Assembly (NCBI GenBank): GCA_029948255.1
Contig: JALIZF010001698.1
Span: forward strand, 434,001-498,000
Reading direction: 5' to 3'
DNA from: Telmatactis stephensoni
Lineage: Eukaryota > Cnidaria > Anthozoa > Actiniaria > Isophelliidae
Length of the DNA: 64,000 nucleotides
Notes under the pieces: generated by a model
The model's database searches: none
What the model was told of the DNA's origin: nothing
Seen by the model: the letters and a program-made list of their open reading frames with translations, nothing else
In this document: positions 10,690-21,690 of the stretch, one piece after another
Layout of the letters: each line of letters opens with the position of its first letter
Position numbering within the stretch: the stretch's first letter is position 1
Position numbers and translations under genes: made by a program

Positions 10690-12470
10690 AGAACGACGAT
10701 GGCGCACGTCAGATTTAACGGTCGACAGGGAACTCTATGTAAATCAATGCAAGTTAGTAATCGAGCTCATTTTTCAATCAAAAATGAGTTACTATTCTAT
10801 AAGATCATCGAGGACAACCAATCTGTTGACAAGATAGTGCATCTTAAGGCTGATCAAAAATTGCCTGCATCTGACGACTATTCAAATCATGTGGACTTGA
10901 CCCTATACCAGCCCCAGTTCTGAAAGAATGCGTCAATACACTAATGCCTGCTTTCACAAAAGTCGTAAACCTGTCACTGGCACAGGGTGTAGTTCCTGAA
11001 TGCACGAAGAAAGCTGTACTGCATCCCAAACTAAAGAAAACATCTCTGGACTGTGAAGAGCTCTCGAATTATCGTCCTATATCAAATTTGATGTTTATCT
11101 CCAAAGTCTGCGAGCTCGAGAAAGTCATCGCTGAACAGCTCAACAGTCATCTGTATACAAATAATTTACTGGAACCTCTTCAATCCGCTTATAAGCCTGG
11201 ACACAGCACGGAATCTGCTTTGATCAAAGTACAGAATGATATCCTACTAGCGCTGGATCAAAATAAATGTGTTATTCTCTTGCTACTGGACTTGTCAGCT
11301 GCGTTTGACACCGTGGACCATCAAACACTCCTTCACAGAATGGCTAATCGATACGGCATCGTTGGAACTGCTCTCAAATGGTTCACCTCCTATCTTACTG
11401 GTCGAAGGCAGTTCGTGGCAATCGACAACGCAAACTCTGCTAGTTGCCCTCTGAACTGTGGCGTCCCACAGGGCTCCGTTTTGGGTCCAATCCTTTACTC
11501 TCTCTACACAGCACCACTAGGAGACAATGCGACGCCATCAAGTGTTATTCCGTCTATACGCAGATGACACGCTGATCTACTGCACCTTTGGGACCTGTAT
11601 CGCAAATGATATTCAACATGCAAAGTCTAAGCTAGAAGAATGTGTACGTGACATCGACACATGAATGTTGGAAAATAGTTTAAAGCTTAACGACGACAAG
11701 ACAGAAATCCTCGTCTTCCATGCCAAGCACCGTCCTGCTCCGTTTCTGGACTGTCTCCAAGTAGCAAATGCATATGTGGTACCCTCTGATTGTGCAAGGA
11801 ATACTGGAACAATATTCGACATTACTGTTTCTCTGGATAAGCACATAGCTCAAGTATGTAAATCAGCATTCTTCTCCTTAAGGAATATAGCAAGTATAAG
11901 GAAGTATCTAAGTTATGTTGCCAGGCCACGAAGACTTTGGTGCATGCTTTTGTCACAGCGAAGCTTGACAATTGTAACTCATTGTATTATGGCTTACCCA
12001 AACACTTACTACAACGTCTCCAGTACGTCTTAAACAGTGCAGCAAGACTGATCACCCAGTCACGAAAGTCAGAACATGTTACACCATTGCTAATGGAATT
12101 ACACTGGCTACCAATAGATAAGCGTGTGGAATTTAAAATTCTGCTTTATGCATACAAAGCAGTAAATGGCTTTGGTCCTCACTACCTGAAAGAGTTGCTA
12201 CATCTCTACAAACCAAAACGACATATCAGGTCTGCCCTTCTGCTGACAAGTGTTTACTTACATCACCAGGTTACAACCTTAAGTCATATGGATTCCGCGC
12301 ATTCTCAGTATGTGCCCCAAGACTATGGAATGCATGCTCTACCTATCCACAGACAGTCAGAGTCAATTACCTTATTCAAGAAACAGTTTAAGACTTTCAT
12401 ATTTAATAGAGACGTTTTTTGTAAAACCAATGATATTAATTCTCATTCTTTTTAAGATCAAATGATGTTT
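10690..12470 (+). pseudogene. CR1/L2-type LINE reverse transcriptase, 5'-truncated and frameshifted
   Basis: The frames translate into a Jockey/CR1/L2-group non-LTR reverse transcriptase. Seen in order are the pre-palm motif NYRPISNL, then LLLLDLSAAFDTVDH, LKWFTSYLTGRRQ, GVPQGSVLGPILYSLY, then after a frameshift the catalytic YADDT (about 11560), LKLNDDKTEIL, and finally the thumb and C-terminal region LDNCNSLYYGLP, AARLITQSRK, LHWLPIDKRVEFK and GPHYLKELL. The coding sequence is broken by frameshifts near 11540 and 11900 and a TGA near 11662. The apurinic endonuclease domain expected upstream is missing; only weakly related sequence is seen from about 10690. It is a dead insertion and abuts, tail to tail, a minus-strand LINE. 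Confidence 0.85.
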
Positions 12471-12589
12471 TTTGATCGATCATATTACACTTATTCTACT
12501 AGGACTAGTTGCAAATCTAGTTAGTTTATGATGCCTAAGTTAGACATTTCTTGATCAATTATATAATAGGATAGATATATATGATTAAG

Positions 12590-14185
12590 AGACTAGTCAC
12601 AAGTCTAGTTTATATGTTAAACCTTCCTTATCAACTTTGCAGTACCAAGCAAACATGCTTTCTGCAACAACTCTATGCCCACTACAGACGTTCAATTCTT
12701 TCAGCCATTTCTTCAAATCCCTTGAAACAACTCCCAAGGCTCCAACCACAATTGGTATCACCCTTACTTCTCTTAACTTCCAAAGCTTCTTTAGTTCCCT
12801 ACGTAACTCATCATACTTTTGAATTTTCTCATTTTCTTTTTGGCCAACCCTACTATCGCCTGGACAAGCAATGTCCACAATGAAACACTACTTTCTCTGC
12901 TCCTTGTCTAGCAAGATTATGTCAGGTCTCCGGCTCTCAATGACATGATCAGTCTGTATGTTTACATCCCAGAGAACCTTTACGTGTTCATTTTCTAGCA
13001 CCCTTTCTGGCTTATGGTTGTACCACTTGACATCTTCAACCAGATCATACTGTTTACAGATATCTAGATGTATGATCCTTGCAACGTTATAATGTCGCCG
13101 TTTGTATTCTGTCTGAGCAAGCTTCTGACACTCAGCAACAAGATGAGTAATTGATTCTTCTCTCTGACCACACATCCTACACTCATCAGGGACATTCATT
13201 CTGTCGATGTGTTTCTTTATCCAGTTGGTTCTCAAAGCCTGGTCTTGGGCTGCAAAAATCATACCTTCTGTTTCTTTTTCAGATAACCCTTTCTGACCCA
13301 TCCAAATGACATTTCGTCCCTCACATCCTCTGTATCTCTCATGAATTTTCCATGGAGAGCTTTTTCCTTCCACTCCCGCAGTCGTGTTTGCTTTCTACTT
13401 TCTTTATTTTCCTCTACCCCACCTTCTCCTGCAACGTTCAGTATTTTCTCGGTGTTCACAACAGATAACAGATCCTCCTTCGAACTTGACACATATCTAC
13501 ACAAGCTTATGATTTCAAGCTCAACACAATCTTGCACACTCAGAAGTCCTCTACCTCCATCTTTTCTTGGGACGTAAAGCCTATTCACGTCACTTTGGGG
13601 ATGCAGCCGATTCTATTCATTGTCATCAACTTCCTCGTTTTCTTGTCCATGTTCTGGAGCTCCTCCTTAGTCCAGTTGACAATCCCTGCTGTATAGCGCA
13701 CCAATGATACTGCTCTAGAATTGATGCCTTCTATGGTATTACCTGCGTTCAACTTAGATGATACAATTTTCCTGACTCTCCTGAAATACTCCTTCCTGAT
13801 ACTTGTTTTCATTTGCTGGTGCCTTATATCACTCGCCTCAACTACCCCAAGGTACTTGTACCCTTTCTCAGAATCTAATTCTTTAATGACAATTCCTTCG
13901 CTCAACTTTAATCCCTCAGATGACACCACTTTCCCACGTTTAAGTGTTAAGAATGCGCACTTCGAGACACCAAACTCCATGCAGATATCTTTGCTAAAAA
14001 TTTGAGTTGTTTCAACAAGCCTTTCAGTCTCCTTTTCATTGCTGCCAAACAACTTTAGATCATCCATAAGCAAAAGATGGTTTATTTTACCTTTCCTGTT
14101 TCCGAAATCATATCCCGCTGAGAACTGAAAGTTCGCTTTTACAAAAGTGAAAACGCGAACTACCTTCAGGAAGCAGGGCACCTCG
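12590..14185 (-). pseudogene. R2-like LINE C-terminal half with restriction-like endonuclease, degenerate
   Basis: Reading the minus strand from 14185, the order is: the catalytic part of a reverse transcriptase with the active-site variant LLMDDLKLFG; a thumb region including GYKYLGV and RYTAGIVNWT; LYVPRKDGGRGL; a zinc-binding stretch CRMCGQREESITHLVAEC; then a restriction-like endonuclease region with RPDIILLDKE and FIVDIACPGDSRVGQKENEK. That order is typical of RLE-type LINEs (R2/R4/NeSL group), which have one ORF ending in the endonuclease. Frameshifts lie near 13590 and 13300, and an in-frame TAG interrupts the endonuclease at about 12890. The N-terminal fingers and DNA-binding domain are gone. 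It is a 5'-truncated dead copy. Confidence 0.85.
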
Positions 14186-14478
14186 GTAAAATTTCAGATA
14201 TATTTCTTTTTCTTTTTCTTTAATAAGAATGGACAGACAGACTAATTGATGTCACAAACGAGTTTCTTTCGGTTGTCGACACAAAAAATTCAGAACTTTG
14301 ACAACGAAGGACTAAGGATTAAAGATAAATCAGGATTATACATTAAAGATATTCTCTTTACTGCCTATCTCATATTTAGATATCTTCTCTCTTCAGAATG
14401 TGCAAAATTGTCATAACTATAATGCAGTAAATTTATCATGCAAATGTAATGAAACATCCTTTCCTCTTTGATCTTCAG

Positions 14479-16703
14479 TTCTGAATTTCCCGCGAAAAAG
14501 CACCACAGATAAAGTAGTTCTGGAGAATCCATTTAACGTCAGCTTGAGTGCCATAACAGTTGCACGGCGGGCGCATAAGACCTCAAAAACGGAACGGTTA
14601 TCTTCCGAGTTATACTCTTATCTTCGTATCTTCAACAGCATTCAGTCATTTGCAATGAAACTTTCAGTGATGGCTTACTATAAGTGGCGATTTAGTTTGC
14701 CATGTTTGAAAGTTACCATTGACGTGATTTTGACGTCATAGCGAATTGTTACATTTTGCTAAAAAACTCAGACCACTTGTAGAGATTTTGAAAACTACAT
14801 AGTTTGAAAGAGATTGTCATTCTCTAAAATTTGGTGCAATTTTTATCTCGATGCGATGTTTGGTTGTCGAGTTATAAGGGATTTTGGTTTTACCATGACG
14901 TCATAAAAATGACGTCACAAGTAACCATTAAGAGCCATTAGAAGCCATTGGAAACAGCCAGTGACGATGCAACGAACATGTATGGCTAATGTGACATGTT
15001 TCTACATAACTAAGTCAAAAGTTTTGGTCACCAAGCTATATTAGCGATATTTCAAATGATCGGTGACGTCATTATGACGTTTGATGATTTTGCTATTTTT
15101 TCTTATTAATTTTTCTAATACTTATCTTCAAAAATTCAAAAATCTAAAACCAACAAATTTGGGGGAAATCAAAGTTCTTTAACTATGCAAAGTACAAGAA
15201 CAATCAAACTTCAAACAAAAAAGTTATCCCAAGGAGTTAAGTCCTAAAACGTCATAATGACGTCACCAATTATTTGAAATATCGCTAATATAGCTTGGTG
15301 ACCAAAACTTTTGACTTAGTTATGTAGAAACATGTCACATTAGCCATACATGTTCGTTGCATCGTCACTGGCTGTTTCCAATGGCTTCTAATGGCTCTTA
15401 ATGGTTACTTGTGACGTCATTTTTATGACGTCATGGTAAAACCAAAATCCCTTATAACTCGACAACCAAACATCGCATCGAGATAAAAATTGCACCAAAT
15501 TTTAGAGAATGACAATCTCTTTCAAACTATGTAGTTTTCAAAATCTCTACAAGTGATCTGAGTTTTTTAGCAAAATGTAACAATTCGCAATGACGTCAAA
15601 ATCACGTCAATGGTAACTTTCAAACATGGCAAACTAAATCGCCACTTATAGTAAGCCATCACTGAAAGTTTCATTGCAAATGACTGAATGCTGTTGAAGA
15701 TACGAAGATAAGAGTATAACTCGGAAGCTAACCGTTCCGTTTTTGAGGTCTTATGCGCCCGCCGTGTTGCATTATGGGTACAGGCTGATCCAAGTACCTC
15801 AACACATACGCCTTTTAGTTACGCAACAACAAGATCAAACGACGAAATTTTCTTTTATCTAAAACAAGATCCTACTGCTACAAAATTTTGGATTGACGGA
15901 AAAAAAGTCTATAAGTAAGCGTAAGAGACAGGGATGAAAATGCATTGTGCATGCTCAAAAATTCGGCGGGGATTCGTAGACGCGTGCTTGTATTACAAAT
16001 AAAAGTACCGTCGATTCAATTGTCGTGTATTATGCAAATTTCATTTGGCCAGGGAAAGAGAACAACTAAAGCGATGTTTTAAGGGAAAATAAGCACTAAT
16101 TTTTCATAGATAGCCATAACTTTCAAGATTTACTAAACCTACAGCGATTTGATTTAAAACTTCCGAGTATGCGCAATGCGTTGTTCACTCGTGTTGGTGT
16201 AAGTTGTTGCATGCAGAAACAGCTAGCTAAAAAACAGTCGTGACAACACTAGCCATAGTTTTATCAGTTATGAATGCATTCTAATTTCACTCGAGTTTTA
16301 GTGAGTTTATCTTTGTTCGTTTCTATAAAGCATTCCTGAGACTGTTGTTGACGGAAAATGGCACCATCTTTGTATGACCTGGTCTAACCTACGTGGCAAA
16401 GTCAAAGTGTACGTTGATGGTCTTCTGAGGCTTGAGAAAGCATTTGATATCATTACAAAAGGTGTAATTGTTCTTGGTCAAGAGCAGGATATCTACAAAG
16501 GAGGTTTTGAATTATCCGAAAGCCTTCAAGGAAACCTGACAAGTGTTAACATGTGGGACAGGGTCCTTACAGCACAAGAGATATCTGACCTGGCTAAATC
16601 ATGCACGGCAGGGGAGGGGAACATCGTCAAGTGGGCTGATCTCAAGGATAAAGGAGAAGGAGAAGTAAAGCTGATTAACACTTCTGCATGCGGTCCTGGT
16701 TAG
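14479..16703 (+). pseudogene. Pentraxin exons 2-3, copy B1, exon split by a palindromic element
   Basis: Exon 2 pieces are 14479-14562 and 15770-15914; exon 3 is 16331-16703. Removing the inserted element and one copy of its 3-bp target duplication restores a 229-nt exon in frame, with a ttcag acceptor and a gtaagc donor. Exon 3 reads without a stop: WHHLCMTWSN, GQEQDIYKGGFE, SVNMWDRVLT, then GPG and TAG. If the donor G|GTTAGT inside the last codons (after 16698) were used, the exon 2-3 module would be 597 nt with phase 1 on both ends and could be spliced in tandem after the PAN exon of copy A. No PAN exon of its own exists. It is either a domain relic or an extra domain of gene A. Confidence 0.7.
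14563..15766. mobile_element. 1204-bp long-arm palindromic element, copy 1
   Basis: The ends are perfect inverted repeats starting CACGGCGGGCGCATAAG, with TTG duplicated on each side (14560-14562 and 15767-15769). Nearly the whole element is palindromic, with arms of about 490 bp and a unique loop near 15080-15255. It encodes no protein (the open frames in the arms are symmetrical noise) and is rich in TGACGTCA-like sites. CAC-ends with a 3-bp duplication recall CACTA/EnSpm elements, but the family is not proven. It sits inside pentraxin exon 2. Confidence 0.85.
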
Positions 16704-17035
16704 TAGTTTTTCGTTCTATTTTTAACCATAATAATTTCTTGAATTCTTTAATAAGATTTAAATGGACAGATAGACTAATTGATATGTCACATGCAAACGT
16801 GTTTCTTTCGGTTGTCGACACAAAAAAGTTCAGAACTTTGACAACAAAGGACTAAGGATTAAAGATAAATCAGGATTAGACATTAAAGATATTCTCTTTA
16901 CTACCTATCTCATATTTAGATGGTTTTTTTTGCATGCTTTTTCTTTGCAGTCAGAATGTGCAAAATTGTTATAACTATAATGCAGTAAATTTATCCAAAT
17001 GTAATGAAACATCCTTTCTACTCTTTGATCTTCAG

Positions 17036-19259
17036 TTCTGAATTTCCCACGAAAAAGCACCACAGATAAAGTAGTTCTGGAGAATCCATTTAACGTCAGC
17101 TTGAGTGCCATAACAGTTGCACGGCGGGCGCATAAGACCTCAAAAACGGAACGGTTATCTTCCGAGTTATACTCTTATCTTCGTATCTTCAACAGCATTC
17201 AGTCATTTGCAATGAAACTTTCAGTGATGGCTTACTATAAGTGGCGATTTAGTTTGCCATGTTTGAAAGTTACCATTGACGTGATTTTGACGTCATAGCG
17301 AATTGTTACATTTTGCTAAAAAACTCAGACCACTTGTAGAGATTTTGAAAACTACATAGTTTGAAAGAGATTGTCATTCTCTAAAATTTGGTGCAATTTT
17401 TATCTCGATGCGATGTTTGGTTGTCGAGTTATAAGGGATTTTGGTTTTACCATGACGTCATAAAAATGACGTCACAAGTAACCATTAAGAGCCATTAGAA
17501 GCCATTGGAAACAGCCAGTGACGATGCAACGAACATGTATGGCTAATGTGACATGTTTCTACATAACTAAGTCAAAAGTTTTGGTCACCAAGCTATATTA
17601 GCGATATTTCAAATAATTGGTGACGTCATTATGACGTTTTAGGACTTAACTCCTTGGGATAACTTTTTTGTTTGAAGTTTGATTGTTCTTGTACTTTGCA
17701 TAGTTAAAGAACTTTGATTTCCCCCAAATTTGTTGGTTTTAGATTTTTGAATTTTTGAAGATAAGTATTAGAAAAATTAATAAGAAAAAATAGCAAAATC
17801 ATCAAACGTCATAATGACGTCACCGATCATTTGAAATATCGCTAATATAGCTTGGTGACCAAAACTTTTGACTTAGTTATGTAGAAACATGTCACATTAG
17901 CCATACATGTTCGTTGCATCGTCACTGGCTGTTTCCAATGGCTTCTAATGGCTCTTAATGGTTACTTGTGACGTCATTTTTATGACGTCATGGTAAAACC
18001 AAAATCCCTTATAACTCGACAACCAAACATCGCATCGAGATAAAAATTGCACCAAATTTTAGAGAATGACAATCTCTTTCAAACTATGTAGTTTTCAAAA
18101 TCTCTACAAGTGGTCTGAGTTTTTTAGCAAAATGTAACAATTCGCTATGACGTCAAAATCACGTCAATGGTAACTTTCAAACATGGCAAACTAAATCGCC
18201 ACTTATAGTAAGCCATCACTGAAAGTTTCATTGCAAATGACTGAATGCTGTTGAAGATACGAAGATAAGAGTATAACTCGGAAGCTAACCGTTCCGTTTT
18301 TGAGGTCTTATGCGCCCGCCGTGTTGCATTATGGGTACAGGCTGATCCAAGTACCTCAACACATACGCCTTTTAGTTACGCAACAACAAGATCAAACGAC
18401 GAAATTTTCTTTTATCTAAAACAAGATCCTACTGCTACAAAATTTTGGATTGACGGAAAAAAAGTCTATAGGTAAGTGTAAGAGACAGGGATGAAAAATG
18501 CATTGCGCATGCTCAAAAATTCGGCGGGGATTCGTAGACGCGTGCGTGTATTAAAAATAAAAGTACCGTCGATTCAATTGTCGTGTATTATGCAAATTTC
18601 ATTTGGCCAGGGAAAGAGAACAACTAAAGCGATGTTTTAAGGGAAAATAAGCACTAATTTTTCATAGATAGCCTTAACTTTCAAGATTTACTAAACCTAC
18701 AGTGATTTCATTTAAAACCTTCGAGTATGCGCAATGCGTTGTTCACTCGTGTTGGTGTAAGTTGTTGCATGCAAAAACAGCTAAAAACAGTCGTAACAAC
18801 ACTAGCCATAGTTTCATCAGTTATGAATGCATTCTAACTTCACTCGAGTTTTAGTGAGTATATCTTTGTTCGTTTCTATAAAGCGACATTCCTGACACTG
18901 TTGTTGACGGAAAATGGCACCATCTTTGTATGACCTGGTCACTACATGGCAAAGTCAAAGTGTACGTTGATGGTCTTCTGAGGCTTGAGAAAGCATTTAA
19001 TTTCATTACAAAAGGTGCGATTGTTCTTGGTCAAGACCAGGACAGCTACAAAGGAGGTTTTCAGTCATACCAAAGCCTTCAAGGAAACCTGACAAGTGTT
19101 AACATGTGGGACAGGGTCCTTACAGCACAAGAGATATCTGACCTGGCTAAATCATGCACGGCAGGGGAGGGGAACATCGTCAAGTGGGCTGATCTCAAGG
19201 ATAAAGGAGAAGGAGAAGTGAAGCTGATTACCACTTCTGCATGCGGTCCTGGTTTGTAA
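17036..19259 (+). pseudogene. Pentraxin exons 2-3, copy B2, exon split by a palindromic element
   Basis: Exon 2 pieces are 17036-17119 and 18327-18471; exon 3 is 18884-19259. The layout matches B1, with a gtaagt donor after 18471. Exon 3 is open and reads WHHLCMTWSLHG, GQDQDSYKGGFQ, LQGNLTSVNMWDRVL, ending GPGL and TAA. The calcium-site Glu in GGFE is Gln here. As with B1, the exon would be intact without the insertion. The 3' flank (19260 on) is very like that of copies C and D, so B2 appears to carry the original gene end while A and B1 end in the TAG variant. Confidence 0.7.
17120..18323. mobile_element. 1204-bp long-arm palindromic element, copy 2 (loop inverted)
   Basis: Same length, ends, TTG duplication (17117-17119, 18324-18326) and exon position as copy 1, so it was inherited by segmental duplication. 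The central loop is in the opposite orientation: 'ttaggacttaactccttggg' follows the left arm here but precedes the right arm in copy 1. Outer arm markers (ggttatcttccg on the left, ggttagcttccg on the right strand) are in the same order in both. Confidence 0.85.
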
Positions 19260-20606
19260 GTTAAACCGACAACATTGAACACTTCTCTCCACTGAATATA
19301 AATGATAACTTTAACGATAAATGGTCGAAACTTAAGTGTAAATGATAAAATTCATTGTCTTCGGAGTGCGAATCTGCGGATACAGACATTTCTCCCGAGG
19401 GAGAGAGGGGAGGTGTACTCCCTATATAAGCTATATAGTGATGTCAATAGTGATAGTGAATCAGTAATTGAATTTTGCAATTTTAGCCAAGCAGTAGCGA
19501 TATAATACAGGATTTCGATTTCAGTTGGAAACAAACAATTGTTTGTTTGTTTCCAATGAAATCGAAATCCTGTATTATGTAAAACAAAGGAAAAAAGAAA
19601 ACCAAAAAACAAAAGACAAAAAATATCTAAAAGAAAACAATTTCGTTGCATGGTCTATGTAACACTCGAGCTCCTTTAAGTTGTTAATTCAAAGAATAAA
19701 AGTTAAGCACATAAAGTCTGACGATTTGTTTTTAATTGTAAATTTATTTTACAAACGTAACACGGAAATATTATACTCATTTCTTATTTTTGACTTTGAT
19801 GATCAGAGGAAAAATTGCTCATAAACGCGATTTGGAAGAGGGAACAAGGACCTTATGTGAATTGTGAAGGTGATCTTTTTATAACCGAGCCTTCATGATG
19901 AAACGGGCTCCAATCTTGTTAGCATCAAACTGCAATTACCTGTGGAAATTCATTGTTTTATTCCATCAAGAATGACATCATAGGACAGCTTGAAAATCGG
20001 TTCTGAGAAAAATATTCTTTATATATAGCGCTGAAAGCCGAAAATTCTCAAGGCTGGTGGATTTCTACCATGCAAACAAGCCACTTCAGTCCTCCCCCTC
20101 CTCTTCCTTCCCACCCCCACCCCATCCCCAAGAAAAATAGTCGTTAGTTTTCAATCATGTCAACTATAATTGAAAAATAGTTAAAAAATAATGAATAATT
20201 TGTCTGCAGAAAGCACCATTTTTTCTTTCATTTTAGCGAAAGGTTTCTGGGAGTTTTATCCCAAATTTTTGGGCGCGAGAATTGCCCAAATTGTTGACTT
20301 TTCTACCACGTGTTTTGATTGGCTCGTTAGGAAATACCATTGTCAAGTTGATGTATTACATGTAAGCACTGTTTTGATCATTAAATAGCATAGATACTCG
20401 AGGCAAGTAGCTGGAAGATTGTCCCCCTCTCGTGTTTACCATGCTATAGAAATATTTTCTATTGCAAGCTTAAATATTTTACAGTTAGAGTGCAAACACT
20501 AAAAGCGTGAAATACATTGCACTATTTAGTACTAGATCCCGTGAGGAATGTTTGCAACAGATAGTAAGGTGTTGTTTTGAATAAATTAACAAACCATGAG
20601 GGTTTT
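19260..20606. other. 3' flank of copy B2, no gene recognised
   Basis: The first 250 bp match the 3' flanks of copies C and D and probably include the 3' UTR; an AATAAA occurs near 19695 in a stretch also found near 30494. A strong hairpin lies at 19502-19577, with arms around 'acaggatttcgatttca' and a centre of 'acaaacaattgtttgt'. The segment near 19945-20030 recurs near 31425-31490. The rest shows no coding signal. Confidence 0.5.
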
Positions 20607-20701
20607 ATGGCAGCTCAAACGTCGACTCGATGTAGTTGCTAACTTTTGAAGCTTACTGAATTATAGGCTAGTGCAGCAAAGACAACGACACTTGGCAGCA
20701 G
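20607..20701 (+). pseudogene. Damaged copy of a mitochondrial-presequence-like first exon
   Basis: This is paralogous to 33024-33117, with the same start context, the same internal sequence and a CAG|GTATGT donor. It has a TAA stop at codon 12 and a 1-nt length difference, so it cannot encode the peptide. The downstream sequence diverges where an insertion, absent from the 33-kb copy, begins at about 20719. Confidence 0.55.
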
Positions 20702-20718
20702 GTATGTTAACATCTTGT

Positions 20719-21690
20719 TTTTTACCACAACCACATAAATTCTCGCAATCTGATTGGCTGAGAGCCATTTTCGATAAGAGGACAGACCGATGGATACTGA
20801 CGACATCCGTTTCGCAAAGTACAGTCAAAGTTTGTGAATTTTTTCCCCTGACTTTTCACGCTAACTTTACCGCAAAATCCAAAGAAAAATGAGTTCAGAT
20901 AGCATTCCGAATTTTGACTTTTGCTTCGATCAGTGACATATTGAACGATGAGGATCTCGTTTCTGAAGTCCGTAAAGTTGAAGAAGACGAGGAAAAAAAG
21001 TGAAATCGCGATTCGTAAGTTTCAGCGATATCTGACAGGTATCGTTTCAAGTGCAGAGGCAAAAGGGACGAAGAAAAATACCACTTGGATAATTTGTCTG
21101 CATCTCTTAACGAAACAACAAGCAGTACAGCAGCTATCAACAACATAACCCTGACTTGTCGGGCTTTCCAAATGCCATGTTTAACGGGTATTCAATCAAC
21201 AATACTCACGTCTATGTGCTTCCTAAGGATACAGACACTTTTGAAAGGTAAAACAGTTTGTAAAAACCATCAGTTTTTGATTTTTTTGAACTTTTTTATG
21301 TACTTTCATCAGCTTCAGTTTGACTGTCGAAGTGGACACTGTCAATGTTTTGGCGGGCTTTTGACTTGTTGAAAGCTTTGTTATTTCAGTAGCCAATCAA
21401 AAGTAAGATTTTAGAGTTGTTAGCCAATAAGATTGAAGAACGCATTGTTCAAAATCTGGTGTCGTAAATCCGGCAAAAACAGTTGAATTTTGTGGTAAAA
21501 AACAAATCGAAATCACTTTTCTATGGGTCTGTCCTCTTATCGAACATAGAAATTGCGTCAGCAATGATCCAAACTTGGCAGTGAAACCACTCGCTACGCT
21601 CGTGGTTCCACTTGAGTTTGGATCATTGCTGACGCAATTTCTATGTTCGATAAGAGGACAGACCCATAGAAAAGTGATTTCGATTTGTTA
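20719..21690. mobile_element. Composite insertion absent from the paralogous site at 33.13 kb
   Basis: At 33132 the sequence runs catcttgtt-ctatcccata without interruption; here about 970 bp lie between the same flanks. The left end 'gttttttaccacaa' is inverted at 21491-21504 (ttgtggtaaaaaac). A second foldback follows at about 21500-21690, with arms starting 'aacaaatcgaaatcactttt'. The interior includes a Glu/Lys-rich frame (DEDLVSEVRKVEEDEEKK, about 20948-21000), which might be a transposon-protein remnant, but I could not identify it. Confidence 0.55.

Larger units (their letters stand above)
14213..16740 (+). repeat. Tandem module B1 (first of two 2.5-kb units)
   Basis: This unit and 16746-19260 are direct duplicates. 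Each holds the same upstream intron-like sequence (about 'ggacagacagactaattgat'), a pentraxin exon 2 split at the same base by the same element, the same intron and exon 3. Differences are scattered substitutions and small indels plus an inverted loop in the element. No PAN exon lies in either unit, so only the two pentraxin exons were copied. Confidence 0.8.

Noticed and set aside
14544..18330. Identical 65-codon frames at 14544-14741 and 17101-17298
   Set aside because: They start in pentraxin exon sequence and run into the inserted palindrome; identity comes from segmental duplication and the peptide has no domain.
20948..21372. Plus-strand frames near 'DEDLVSEVRKVEEDEEKK' as a real protein-coding gene
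   Set aside because: Frames are short and interrupted; a tyrosine-recombinase or other transposon protein remnant was considered, but no diagnostic motif is visible.
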